DNA from: Bathynomus jamesi
Lineage: Eukaryota > Arthropoda > Malacostraca > Isopoda > Cirolanidae
Length of the DNA: 64,000 bases
Assembly: GCA_023014485.1 (NCBI GenBank)
Contig: JAJOZX010008821.1
Coordinates: 5,001-69,000, forward strand
Direction: 5' to 3'
The notes below the pieces were generated by a model. It searched no databases. It was not told the DNA's origin and saw only the letters and a list, made by a program, of their open reading frames with translations. Numbering within the stretch: position 1 is the stretch's first letter; each line of letters begins with the position of its first letter. Positions 1 to 10,283 of the stretch are shown here, piece after piece. Made by a program: the position numbers and the translations under genes.

Positions 1-644
1 CTCCGTTCTGAATTGTGTGTTTTATATTCGCACAAATCTTTTGCCAAAAAGAATGTTGCTGAGCCTAAAATATCTACTGGAAAGCGAAATGCACAAAGGT
101 CTTAAGGAAATATATAATTGACGAATTTGATTCTAACTATACCAATATCGACAGCAAGTGTTGAGCGATCATTTTCTGCGCTTAAAAGAATTAAAAGTTA
201 TTTACGGAGTTCCCAAAGTGAAGAAAGGCTATCTAATCTTGCCTTAATTTCAATTGAAAAAAATTTCATCAAGAAGCTTATGGAGAATCGAGAGTACTTT
301 ACAATTTGGTCATCGAAGAATTTTGCAGGAAAACTAGGAGAGCAGAATTTCAATTCAAATAATGCTTCACAATTATTTAAGGTAAATTTTAAATTTGTAT
401 CTTTTTCTTTAGATCAATTCGGTAACTACTATATATAAATATGTCTAATTTTTTGTTCGCATATTTAAGCCTAACATTAAATGAACTTTCCTTCAAAGAG
501 GTCCCCAAAAGTTTGTAAAACACCTTTAACTTGCTAAGTTCTATGTAAACAATATGCAAAGTTTGGGCAAGAGGGTTAGGCGGATGTTTTTCTTCCATTC
601 CAAAACATTGCATGCCTGAACAAAAATGTCACGAGTCGCCACTG
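1..644 (+). mobile_element. 3' end of a hAT transposon
   Basis: The right end reads GTCACGAGTCGCCACTG; its reverse complement begins CAGTGGCGACTCGTGAC, the usual form of a hAT terminal inverted repeat. A hAT dimerisation fragment lies just inside. The left end is outside the window, so the target duplication cannot be checked. Confidence 0.7.
118..438 (+). pseudogene. hAT transposase C-terminal dimerisation fragment
   Basis: The frame encodes the C-terminal dimerisation region of hAT transposases, close to the ZMYM1-like hAT lineage. The diagnostic stretch is TASVERSFSALKRIKSYLR followed by SEERLSNLALISIEK, which carries the conserved glutamate-bearing SERxFS-type motif of the catalytic core. 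About 70 residues are hAT-like; the remaining C-terminal residues are low-complexity. Upstream sequence in this frame is interrupted by a stop near 100, and no N-terminal BED finger or first two catalytic aspartates are visible. This is a transposon relic, not a host gene; the chosen start is only the first in-frame Met and has no biological meaning. Confidence 0.8.
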
Positions 645-837
645 ATATATATATATGGGGGTATATGTGTACATGTGTATTTTCTTTTTTTTTGTCTTTA
701 TATATCATTGAGGCATTATTTGTAATTTTTTTCTATTTTTTTCCCAATTTATTTTTATTTCTTTATTCTTTTGTGACCTACGTATCTTTCAGACAATAAC
801 TATAAAAACCTTTGGTAATTTTCCCCTTATGTGTGTG

Positions 838-882
<45 letters not shown>

Positions 883-887
883 ATACA
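645..887. repeat. AT-rich low-complexity DNA ending in a (TA)n tract
   Basis: Bases 690-835 are a diverged copy of the repeat seen at 3130-3560 (shared string TTTATTCTTTTGTGACCTA followed by TTCAGACAATAAC). A TA dinucleotide tract occupies about 839-885. No coding signal is seen. Confidence 0.75.
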
Positions 888-1028
888 CAGTCGACCCTCG
901 ACTTACGTAATTAATCCATTCAGAGATGAGTTACTTAACTCAAAAACGAAGTAAGTCGAACCTCAAAATACATGTAAATCGGGTAATCCGTTCCAGGACC
1001 CCAAAAAAGTATTGAAAATAATAAAATA

Positions 1029-2726
1029 CCATAAAATTCGGTGTACAAGTCGATGTGGTGTATAAGTCAACCCAAGATTTTGGTTAAGAAATTCGTGTTT
1101 CAAGATATATCCTTTGTATTAGTCGATCCCCCACTCCTCCACTAACCAACCAAGTTTACAAGTTTAGTTTACCGCTGCTGCATCAGTTTACCGCCACCGC
1201 CTTACCGCATTAGTTTATCCATAATTTTACCGCTATGGAGCCTCCGTCAAAGCGAATGAAGTATGATGCTGGCTTTAAATTGAAAGTAATTGCTTATGCA
1301 TGTGAGACAAATAACAGTGCTGCAGCAAGAAAATTTGGAATTAATGAAAAGTTAGTGCGAGACTGGAAAAAGAATCAATGTGTTTTAAGTGAAATGCGAA
1401 AGTCTAAATGTGCGTTACGAGGCAAAGCTTGTCAATGGCCTGCATTAGAGGATTACTTAGCAGATTGGATAAATGAAAATTGTGAAATTGGGTTAGCTGT
1501 AACGCGACCTAGCATACGTATGCAGGCACTTAAGTGGGCCCGATCACACCCAGATGAAAGTGAAGACTTTAGGGCAACAGTGAGTTGGTGTGATCATTTT
1601 ATGAATAGGAGGAATTTAGTATTACGGCAGAAAACTAAGATTGCACAAAAATTACCTAGTGACCTAGAGAATAAAATTGAAATTTCCACAGGTTTATTAT
1701 TGGACTGAGAAAACAGCAAAATTTCCAGCTAAGTCAGATTGGTAACATGGATGAGACTCCATGCTTTTTTGATATGCTATCAAATAGAACAGTACACTCT
1801 AAAGGTTCCAAGACAGTTTTAATAAAAAGTACAGGACATGAGAAAACAAAATTTACTGTGGTATTAAGTTGCCTTGCTGATGGCACAAAGTTGAAACCAA
1901 TGGTGATTTTTAAAAGAAAGACAATGCCACCATTGAAGTTTCCAGCAGGCGTGTTTGTTCACGTTCATGAAAAAGGATGGATGGATGAAAATGGAATTCA
2001 TTTATGGATTGAAAATGTATGGAATCGGCGCCCAGGCAGATTGTGTGAAAAATCAATGTTAGTATGGGATGCATTTCGAAGCCATTTAACAGATAGTGTT
2101 AAAAAACATTTACAGAGCAATAAAACTGAATCTGTTGTTATTCCTGGAGGTCTAACGTCTGTGCTTCAACCTCTTGATGTATGCACCAATAAGCCATTTA
2201 AGGACAAAATGCGTATGCAATGGAATAACTGGATGGCTTTGGGCGAAAAGTCTTTCACAGAAGGTGGTAATATGCGTGCCCCATCGCTAGATGCTTTATG
2301 CAGATTTGTGATAAATCCTTAGGAAGCCATTGGAATTGAAATTGTTCAAAAATCATTCAAAAAGTGTGGGATTAGTAATCAAATGGATGGGATGGAAGAT
2401 GATTTGTTGTGGAGAGATAGTGATAACGAAGAAGACGCAGTAAACAATTTAAGCGATTCCAATTCAGATTCAGATACATATGGCGACCTTGATCCTAATC
2501 CTAACTAAATTTTTAAAGTTTTTTATTGTCTTTTAACCTTTTAACTGTGTTTTTAATAAATAAAGTGTAATTCAATATCTGTATTTGAGCTCATCCTTGA
2601 TCATGTGCACCAGTTTACCTCTCTTGGATTAAGGTTCTGATTTCATACTTGTTGTATAAGTCGACCCTAAAATTTAAAGATATTTTTTAAGGCTTTAAAC
2701 ATCGACTTATACACGGAATTTTACGG
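1029..2726 (+). mobile_element. Tigger/pogo transposon inserted in the 888-3073 element
   Basis: The left end reads CCATAAAATTCGGTGTACAA and the right end, reverse-complemented, CCGTAAAATTCCGTGTATAA; about 27 bp match with three differences. TA dinucleotides at 1027-1028 and 2727-2728 flank it exactly, as expected for a pogo/Tigger insertion. The 1698-bp length and one internal transposase frame fit a once-autonomous element. Confidence 0.9.
1235..2508 (+). pseudogene. pogo/Tigger-type transposase, broken twice
   Basis: The first part (1235-1708) carries an N-terminal helix-turn-helix (KVIAYACETNNSAAARKFGI, residues about 12-31) and a CENP-B-type DNA-binding domain. The second (1747-2322) is a DDE endonuclease core. 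The presumed catalytic aspartates are in MDETP, LVWDAF and LQPLDV. A single-base frameshift near 1681-1690 separates the parts, because the region between can be read in the frame of MDETP as far back as about 1690. A stop at 2320-2322 interrupts an otherwise open frame that runs on to 2508 through an acidic Ser/Asp tail. In the family these proteins cut and paste their own element at TA sites. It is nearly intact, so either the breaks are young or some are sequence errors. Confidence 0.9.
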
Positions 2727-3099
2727 TAATTAAATTGTTTGATAAAAACTGTATATAAACAGAATTATAATGGTAATTAATAATTATTATTAAGAAACAC
2801 CATTTGTAAAAGAAAATACATATTAAAAATTAATAATAAAAAAATAATTTACTTATATTTGAGAGAGTTATATAATGCACAGTAAAAATAAAAATGAAAT
2901 AATGTGAAATACCCGGCGTCCTGCCAGTGAGTGGTCATGCACTGTGTTTGCGATTACGCAGCTATTACGGAACACGAAATAATTATGCAAGACGAATCAA
3001 TTACAGTCAGTGGGGGGCTTCTCGTAACTCAAAATTACATAAGATGGTGACAACGTAAGTCGAGGGTCGACTGTATTCCTTATATATATTTTGTATATA

Positions 3100-3661
3100 C
3101 ATCTTATATATGTCGTATGTATTTTTATAGTTCTTTATATATCATCTAGGTATCATTTTGTTTTCCAATTTATATTTATTTGTACTTTTTTATTCTTTTG
3201 TGACCTATGTATGATTCAGACAATAACCAAAAAACCTTTGGTAATTTTTTTCCCGTATAAATTTGTGTGCCTCTTACAATTTATTTTTTGGTTTATTTCT
3301 TTATGACTTGCATATCATTTTGGCATCATCTATTAAATTGATTGTAAACTTTCCTTTTGAGCTTGAATTTGTAGACTCCACTTACAATTTTTATTTTTAT
3401 CTGTTGGTTTATTTCTTTGTTTATTTCGGTTGTGACCTATATATCACTAAGGCATTATTTTGTAATTTTTTCCAATTTATATTTATTTTTATTTCTTTAT
3501 TCTTTTGTGACCTGTGTATCATTCAGACAATAACTATAAAAAATTGGCTGTAAACAAACCATTTGAATTTATGTTGAATTTCGGGCAAAGTGCTAAAATT
3601 GTCAGTTTTCCGTACAAATGTGTTTGCTCCTCCCACAATTTTTATTTCTATACTTACTATA

Positions 3662-3692
<31 letters not shown>

Positions 3693-3720
3693 TGTAACCT
3701 ATATATTATCTTGAACTCTC
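3100..3720. repeat. diverged tandem repeat, unit about 300 bp, with (TA)n
   Basis: Blocks at about 3135-3262 and 3441-3560 share TTTATTCTTTTGTGACCT, then TTCAGACAATAAC, then an AAAACCTTTGG-like tail; a third copy lies at 690-835 on the other side of the 888-3073 element. The spacing near 300 bp suggests a decayed tandem array that was split by that insertion. Short frames inside are low-complexity Phe/Leu/Tyr-rich and not credible. A (TA)n tract occupies about 3658-3684. Confidence 0.6.
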
Positions 3721-3730
3721 CTTTCACTCC

Positions 3731-3810
3731 AGTGTTCCTGAGGATGTCATTAGACGAAAGTGCTTAGCACCACTTTGTGTTTCTTTTCCTTTCGTGGTTT
3801 TTTCATCATA
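3731..3810 (+). repeat. Penelope-like terminal unit, single copy
   Basis: This 80-bp unit contains CTGAGGATGTCATTAGACGA and ends CTTTCGTGGTTTTTTCATCA. The same unit forms both arms of the palindrome at 4863-5026. The CTGANGA...GAAA arrangement resembles the hammerhead-type core known from Penelope-like element ends; the assignment is an inference. Confidence 0.45.
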
Positions 3811-3846
3811 TATGTATATATATATATATATATGTATATTTTTTTT

Positions 3847-4830
3847 TAGGGTGTCACTTATTTGTATGGTAAGAATTGAACCATCAAGAAGTTTCGGTCT
3901 GACCCTCTAGACATGTGACATTTCATGTAAAAATGCTGATTATGAAGTTTGATGAGAAAATATTAATATTTAGGTCACTCAAGGCCATTAAAATTTTGAT
4001 GACGCGTTGTTACTTGTCCTAAATTGAAATGCGCTTCCTTTCTATGCCTCACCCCAGTATCATTTTAGGTTGCCTTAATGGTAGTATGTGTTTGCATTAG
4101 TGTATGTTATTTTAGTCTTTTAGTCCTGCCTGATATAAAAAATTGCATGGTCATATCTGTGACTAGTGTTGATGGACAAGAGAACCCTCCAAAGCGTGTG
4201 GTTATTGACTTGGATACTGTGAAAGAAAATAGCTTGGAAACTTTGTAACAAAACACACAAAATCTTTGTTCATGAAGCTCAACCTCCCAGATGAATTCTT
4301 GGAGAAAACTGCTGAGCAATGGGAAGAGAATACCCATTACCAGACTGTGAAAGAGACTGTAAAAACCCTAACAGTAACAAATGACTTTGCTGAACGTGGA
4401 GTTGCTCTCATCCAGTATTTTTCTGGATATCTAACCAAAAATGAAGAACAACTCCAGTTTCTTCTCCAGGTTGTTGAAGACCATTGCAAGAATTGGACAT
4501 GGAGACAAAAGCATACCTTGAGTGAAGATAATGATTAATCATAATAATTATGCTAATGTCTGATGTTAATGTACCTACTTCATCTTAATATTATGATGAT
4601 GTCTTGTGCACTTCCTGCTAATGTAGGAACATAATAAATTGTTTAAATACATTTGGAAATTGTTTATATTCACACACACTGAGAATCTCGTATCCAATAA
4701 TTTGAAGCCATTGAGAGACCTCTAAATATTAAAATATCTCAAAACTTTGTACACAGAGTTTTTACATCACATGGCATACTTTGATGGGGTCAAAGTGCAG
4801 AAACTTAGAAGTTAAAAAATAAGTAACACC

Positions 4831-4833
<3 letters not shown>
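3847..4833 (+). mobile_element. TAGGGTG-family transposon, copy D (internally deleted)
   Basis: The ends read TAGGGTGTCACTTATTT on the left and TAGGGTGTTACTTATTT on the right when reverse-complemented, a 17-bp inverted repeat with one mismatch. The 987-bp element sits in poly-T/(TA)n DNA, so no clear target duplication is visible. Only the C-terminal part of the family protein survives (4266-4538). Confidence 0.75.
4266..4538 (+). pseudogene. C-terminal fragment of the TAGGGTG-family transposase-like protein
   Basis: The fragment (about 90 residues) contains LTVTNDFAERGVALIQ, which aligns with VVNDCSERGVALIK in the element at 7407-9897 and VVNEAAERGLKLC in the element at 33639-37021. In this family the motif holds the glutamate that I infer to be the third catalytic acid, by analogy with SERxFS in hAT transposases. 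It ends in a charged tail before a TAA stop. The catalytic core, two aspartates and the C(2)H motif are absent, so the copy cannot encode an active enzyme. Confidence 0.75.
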
Positions 4834-4862
<29 letters not shown>

Positions 4863-4867
<5 letters not shown>

Positions 4868-5026
4868 AATAAACCACGAAGGGAAAAGAAACACAAAGGG
4901 GTGCTCAAGCGCTTTCGTCTAATGACATCCTCAGGAACACTGAGTGAGTGTTCCTGAGGATGTCATTAGACGAAAGCGCTTGAGCACCCTTTGTGTTTCT
5001 TTTCCCTTCGTGGTTTTATTCATCAT
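4863..5026. repeat. near-perfect palindrome of Penelope-like terminal units
   Basis: The left arm 4863-4941 and right arm 4947-5026 are reverse complements over about 79 bp with one- or two-base indels and a 5-base loop. Each arm is the unit found singly at 3731-3810. The right arm contains CTGAGGATGTC-ATTA-GACGAAAG. (TA)n tracts flank both sides. Confidence 0.85.
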
Positions 5027-5061
5027 AAATATTTTTCACGTGTCACTTTCGTGAAATAATT

Positions 5062-5065
<4 letters not shown>

Positions 5066-5113
<48 letters not shown>
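5066..5113. repeat. (TA)n microsatellite
   Basis: Uninterrupted TA dinucleotides between the palindrome and the fold-back repeat. Confidence 0.9.
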
Positions 5114-5118
<5 letters not shown>

Positions 5119-6008
5119 AACTCAGAATGGTCCCCTGAGAAACTTATATGTTAAACACAGACCGTGCATGGAACAAGGAACTCTTCTGGGAAAATTAAAT
5201 CCACTACAGTCCGAATAAGTAATGGTAAATGACACTTACCATAGTTTTTCTTTTTCATGATGCAAGCCCGACGTGGGCAACGGGTTTCTCGCAAAGAGGT
5301 CCCATAAATATAGCTTCCCTCACCAAGTATCTGCAAAGCAGACAGGATCCAGCTTTGGGACATGGATCTAGGGTTTAAAGCAAGCCTAGTCCCACTACAT
5401 TCAGAACCTCTATATAAGTAAAAGACTCGTTGCATTCACGTCGGATTGAATAAATCAAAGAAAAAGGGGTAACTATTGTATGGTAAGTGTCATTTACCAT
5501 TACTTATTCGGACTATAGTGGATTTAATTTTCCCAGAAGAGTTCCTTGTTCCATGCACGGTCTGTGTTTAACATATGTTTCTCAGGGGACCATTCTGAGT
5601 TTGTGTATATTAAACGGACGTGTTATGTGCCTTGAAAAGTGGACGCTCAATGTCCCGGTTGAGGTTTAAGTTTTGGTTTTTTTGGCTAAAAATACAATAG
5701 TTACCCCTTTTTCTTTGATTTATTCAATCCGACGTGAATGCAACGAGTCTTTTACTTATATAGAGGTTCTGAATGTAGTGGGACTAGGCTTGCTTTAAAC
5801 CCTAGATCCATGTCCCAAAGCTGGATCCTGTCTGCTTTGCAGATAGCTGGTGAGGGAAGCTATATTTATGGGACCTCTTTGCGAGAAGAGGCTTGCATCA
5901 TGAAAAAGAAAAACTATGGTAAGTGTCATTTACCATTACTTATTCGGACTATAGTGGATTTAATTTTCCCAGAAGAGTTTCTTGTTCCATGCACGGTCTG
6001 TGTTTAAC
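5114..6008. repeat. fold-back inverted repeat of unknown origin
   Basis: Bases 5146-5478 are the reverse complement of about 5696-6008 (arms about 0.32 kb; the right arm lacks roughly 20 bp that the left has). A third, partial copy at 5484-5611 repeats the distal part in + orientation. Both arms encode the same short frame beginning MQRVFYLYRGSECSGTR, interrupted at ATGGTAAGTGTC, which looks like a splice donor. The arms contain TATATAGAGG and could be inverted copies of an LTR or 5' exon. I do not recognise the family. The region is bounded by (TA)n on both sides. Confidence 0.7.
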
Positions 6009-6036
6009 ATATATATATATTATATATATATATATA

Positions 6037-7397
6037 CAGGGTGTTTCAAAAGTCCCTCATTATTTTTAAAATTTTATTAAAATAGCAATTACAAGAGGAA
6101 CCAAATGACAATTTGGTTGCTGAGTCTACGATTCATGAGAATTTTGGTGGCATCAAACTTGGCTTCATAAGTCTACTGGAAAGTCACTGGTACACCTCAA
6201 CGTGGGCACCGTCTTTTTCGAAACAAGCGAGCCACCGTTTTACGCATTCTGGCCGACATTGGACAACATTTCGGGAGTAACAGAAGCACACGCATTCCTG
6301 ATCCGTTCTTCTAGTGTGGGGAGGACTGCGGCTTGGTGGCGTACACTTTGCTCTTAAGTAGCCCCACAAAAAGAAGTCGCATGGGGTAAGATCAGGCGAG
6401 AGAGCAGCCCATTCGATGGGACCACGGCGACCAATCCACCGATCCGGGAACTGCTTATTCAGAAATGAGCGAACCTCACGCGAGTAATGAGCAGGGCACC
6501 GTCTTGCTGGAAAATGACTTCTTGCATGTCAGCTACAGCTGACAGTTGGGGATGCAGAACTCCGAAGCATACGAAGGTAATTGTCTCCGTTGACGTTCAC
6601 GGAATTTCAATCTTGATCCCGGAAGAAGAACGGACCAATCAGCCCAGCTGAGGAGATGCACACCAGACGACCAATTTCGGCGTGTCCCTTTCATGTTCAC
6701 GGATCTCCGCAGGATTGTGAGTTCCCCAGATGCGGGTGTTGTGCCGATTGACGCGACCAGAAAGGTGGAAGAGAGCTTCGTCGCTGAACCACATGTGCTC
6801 CAGGATCGATGGGTCTCTTTCGAAGTGATGCAGCAGTGTCTCACACATCTCCACCCGGCAATCGTAGTCTTGAGGTTCCAGCTTCTGAACCACCTGGATC
6901 TTGTACGGATACAGCTTGAGACCACGCCGCAAAATCCGTTGGATAGATGTCGCGCTGATGTTCAGTTCCGCAGCAGCTCGCCGAATGGACTTTCCTTGAC
7001 TCTCAGTAAACGCCTCACGGACAGTTTCGACATTCTCCTCACTCCGCCCACTTCGAGGTCTTCCTGATCGTGGTTTGTCCTTTACGGATCCGGTCTCCAT
7101 AAACTTCCGGTGGGTGGCGACGATGGTGTTCCTATCCGGTGCTAATGTTGTCGTAGACTGCCCGGAATCGTCGCTGCACTTCGACCACAGATTGAAAACC
7201 TCCTGCCATGCAGCGATTTTACACCTCTGCTCTAGAGTCAGCATGGTAGCAGAAGAAAACGGAGCAAAACTTCAAATGTAGACTGAAAAAAATTCTCAAC
7301 TACTGAGTAAGAGTTTACCACAAGATGAACGTCGTTGGTCGATTAGCTGCAGAGAAAATTGAAAATCAAATTAGTGAGGGACTTTTGAAACACCCGG
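6037..7397 (-). mobile_element. mariner transposon (DD41D-like), complete
   Basis: Terminal repeats are CAGGGTGTTTCAAAAGTCCC on the left and CCGGGTGTTTCAAAAGTCCC on the right when reverse-complemented, 23 bp with one mismatch. TA at 6035-6036 and 7398-7399 gives the expected target duplication. The 1361-bp length and a single minus-strand transposase fit mariner-like elements. Confidence 0.93.
6184..7244 (-). pseudogene. mariner transposase with frameshift
   Basis: The N-terminal half (7244-6639) is open. It has a paired helix-turn-helix region beginning MLTLEQRCKIAAW, an RSGRP linker, and the first catalytic aspartate in MWFSDEALFHLSG. The remainder is readable in other frames. The second aspartate is in FQQDGA (near 6505) and the third in SPDLTPCDFFLWG (near 6385). 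Allowing for loss of one base near 6491-6496, the second and third aspartates are 41 residues apart, the DD41D signature. The C-terminus ends at a stop at 6184-6186. At least two frame breaks are present, so it is inactive as written. Confidence 0.9.
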
Positions 7398-7406
7398 TAT
7401 ATATAT

Positions 7407-9897
7407 TAGGGTGGTTCACAAACATAGGGAAAATTTAGTATCTGAGATTTCACTTTTGGGTCATTGTTGCTCTTGTTCCTACACTTAGTGTGAATAACTG
7501 TGTGAAGTATGGTTGGTCTACGGTGTCGTTAAGAGGTCGCTCACTAATGACTGATTACTATAGTATGACTAAATTTGGCTTCTTTTGTAGGAATGTGTAG
7601 AAATGCCGCCGAAGCAATCAAAAACACGGTCTAGCAGTGAGGTGTGGTTACTAGGGAAGGCAGAGGAGAAGTTAACTAGGGCAGGACTCCCTACCAAGCT
7701 TCGAGTCCTCCGGAAATTCATGTTCCTCGAGACCATGATGAATGAAGAGGACAAGAACTTCCTTGTCGCTCAGCTCGATAATCCCACTTCCTCCAGCTTT
7801 GGCCCGATTGACAAGAAAATGGTCGACAACAAACGAGGAAGAGGATTCGGCGTGGGAGGCGGAGATGAACCGAGAGAAGGCCAAGCGCGAGGCGGATACG
7901 AGATGGTCCCAGGGAGAACGGAGGCTTCTAGTCAAGCACATCTAAATCATCAGATTCAGATACTGTAGTTTTTAAGGATGTCAGCACGAAAACGTTCCCA
8001 CTCCTAAGCGATGAAGTCTGTGATCACGCCGACATTTCCTTAGCCTGGATTGCACAACATTAGTGACAGGACAGGAAGGCAGTGTCGCAGCAATTATTAA
8101 ATCGTTGGGCACAACTTGATGAAGGTCAATCTCACGCAGCACCATTCGTCGCGTGAGACAATGTACACGTGAAGCGGTGTGCCACGAAGATCAGGCCACT
8201 TTCAAGACCCATGAGCCCCTTCTCTTGCACTGGGATAGTAAGCTGCTTACAGATATCTCCCATGGGTTAGAGGTCGTGGACCGTGTGGCTGAGCTTGTAA
8301 CCGGTAACGGAGAAGAGAAACTCCTTGGAGTTCCAATGGTAGCTGCTGCAAATGGAGCATCTCAGGCTCAGGCGTGCCTGAAGCTTGTGGACAACTGGTC
8401 TTTGAGGGGCAAAGTTCGAGGTCTTGTTTTTGATACAAGTGCATCCAACACGGGACTTCATGCTGGAGCTTGTACTCTCATTGAAAAGGAGTTGGGTATT
8501 GATCTGGTGTGGATTGCTTGCCGACACCACGTGGTAGAAGTCGTCCTTGCTGCGGCCTTTGGTGCTTGTTTCGGAACATCCAGTGGACCTGAAATTGGCC
8601 TATTCAAGCGCTTCAAGCAGCACTGGGTTTTCATTGATCGCAGCAAGTTCGAGAGTGCACCCGACAGCCTGTTCATTGAAACAGCAGAGCAGAGGAAGGA
8701 AATGGTCTCCTACTACAAGGAGGCTGTCAAGAAGAAGAGCCAGCGGGACGACTATGATGAACTGATGCTTCTCTGCCTCCTTTTCTTGGGAGGGAAGCTT
8801 CACTGTCCTGTGAGAATTCGAAGCCCTGGAGCCATGCACCATGCGCGATGGATGGCCAAGGCCATTTACACACTCAAGGTGTTCCTATTCAGAGATCAAT
8901 TCACCTTGCTTCAGACCAAGAAACGGAACATCGAGGAACTAAGCCTGTTTATCACGCTGCTTTACGGCCGCTACTGGAACGAGGCCAGTGTTGCATACAT
9001 GGCTCCATTGAATGACCACACTTTCTTGCGCCAGCTGAAAGCTCACCTAGGAAAGACGAACGACGCGGCATTTGCCGCGATGGATGAAGTACCATTTGTG
9101 GTTCATTTCTGAGCACTTAATCCCCTTGGCACGCTTTGATCCTCGAGTTCACGCGTCCACGAAGGAGAGGATTGCTCACAACATCGTAGCTGTTCCCGAA
9201 AAAAGAAAAGGACTCAAGCGCGTGGACGGAAACACGTTTTCCTCGAGCAATCCCTTAGAATTCTATGCCACCAAACGTTCAGCAATCTTCTTCAACCTCG
9301 TCATGCAGCACGGAAGTGAACAGGCGCAATCATTCCTGTCCAAGACACCAAATGATTGGAACACAGATCCAGCTTACCAAGGAATGAAGGAATGTGTAGA
9401 GAAGATGGCAGTGGTTAACGATTGCTCAGAAAGAGGAGTTGCGCTCATTAAGGCTTTCAACAGCACAATCACGAAGGATGAAGCGCAAAAGCAGTACCTT
9501 CTCCGCGCAGTCGCTCAGCACCGCAAGGAATTCAAAGAGCCGACTAAAATTGGTCTCAAGAAGACCTAAAGATCTTCAACTGTGTGCATTATTTGTTCCG
9601 CTGTTATAATTTCATAATATATTAATACATAATATATATATATATATATATATGATAATTTATATTTATATATATATATATATATATAGTCATAAATTGT
9701 CAAGTCATTATTATCCTTGTTCAATAAATGTTCGTCATAAATTGTCAAGTTATTATTCAAATTGTTTCATTTTGAGCAAGTGCATAAAAAGGTCCTAGAG
9801 CAAAGATAACTGGCACGTTTATTCTTGTGGGGGAATAGAATAAGGGCAGATGTGACCGAATTTAAAATTCCAAAAAACGCTGTTGTGGACCACCCTA
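7407..9897 (+). mobile_element. TAGGGTG-family transposon, copy A
   Basis: The left end TAGGGTGGTTCACAA and the right end (reverse complement) TAGGGTGGTCCACAA form a 15-bp inverted repeat with one mismatch. The 2491-bp element lies in TA repeats (7398-7406 and 9898-9904), which hides any target duplication. It begins only 9 bp right of the mariner. A (TA)n tract lies at 9633-9688 inside the 3' end. Confidence 0.85.
7603..9569 (+). pseudogene. TAGGGTG-family hAT-like transposase-like protein, copy A
   Basis: This is the most complete intronless member. The main open part (8153-9112) contains, in order, LLLHWDSKLL (first candidate acid), GLVFDTSASNTG (second), then WIACRHHVVEVVL, which has a C-x2-H signature like that of hAT and several other DDE families. 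The C-terminal part (9072-9569, other frame) carries NDCSERGVALI with the candidate third acid. A frameshift near 9080-9095 separates them; the N-terminal region (7603-7968) also shows frame changes and then continues to the core. The fold and catalytic role are inferred from motif order, not proven. I cannot assign it to a named superfamily beyond hAT-like. The same motifs occur in the copies at 23828, 33639 and (third motif only) 3847. Confidence 0.75.
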
Positions 9898-9906
9898 ATA
9901 TATATA

Positions 9907-10283
9907 CAGTGAACCCTCGATAAGTCAGACTATATAGGGCTCTAGCCAGTCTGACTCATCATGAATTACCTTAATTACCCCCCTATTTACCCCTAAAGAG
10001 GCATTTAAATACTCTCGAACCTTTTAAGTTTGATTAGTGAGAGTAATACAATGTTCAAAATAAACAAAATAAACATTAAAAACGAAACAAAAAAATTTAT
10101 TGTTTACTTTTTCGTACAATACAGTATTAAAAAACACTTCACTTAGTAAAAGAAACAAAATAATAATGGCACTTGACATAGGAAATAAAACACTTCTCTC
10201 AGTAAAATAAACAAAAGAATAATAGCATTTGACAGAGGACGAGTCCGACTCATCCCGAATTCTGATTTATCGAGGGTTTACTG
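9907..10283. mobile_element. 377-bp MITE with TA target site
   Basis: The ends are CAGTGAACCCTCGATAAGTC and, reverse-complemented, CAGTAAACCCTCGATAAATC, with TA on both sides (9905-9906, 10284-10285). There is no coding capacity. The ends resemble Tigger/pogo MITEs. Confidence 0.88.

Larger units (their letters stand above)
888..3073. mobile_element. TA-targeting transposon (Tigger/mariner type) split by a second Tigger
   Basis: Perfect 21-bp terminal inverted repeats lie at 888-908 and 3053-3073; both begin CAGTCGACCCTCGACTTACG when read inward. The right end is followed by TA; the left is preceded by CA inside a TA tract, consistent with a decayed TA duplication. With the inner element (1029-2726) removed, only about 0.49 kb of non-coding sequence remains, so the outer element is a MITE-like derivative. 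The left arm also contains TAATCCGTTCCAGGACC, similar to the sub-terminal sequence of Tigger-type elements. Confidence 0.85.

Noticed and set aside
3847..4833. Target duplication of copy D
   Set aside because: It lies between poly-T and (TA)n; any match would be meaningless.
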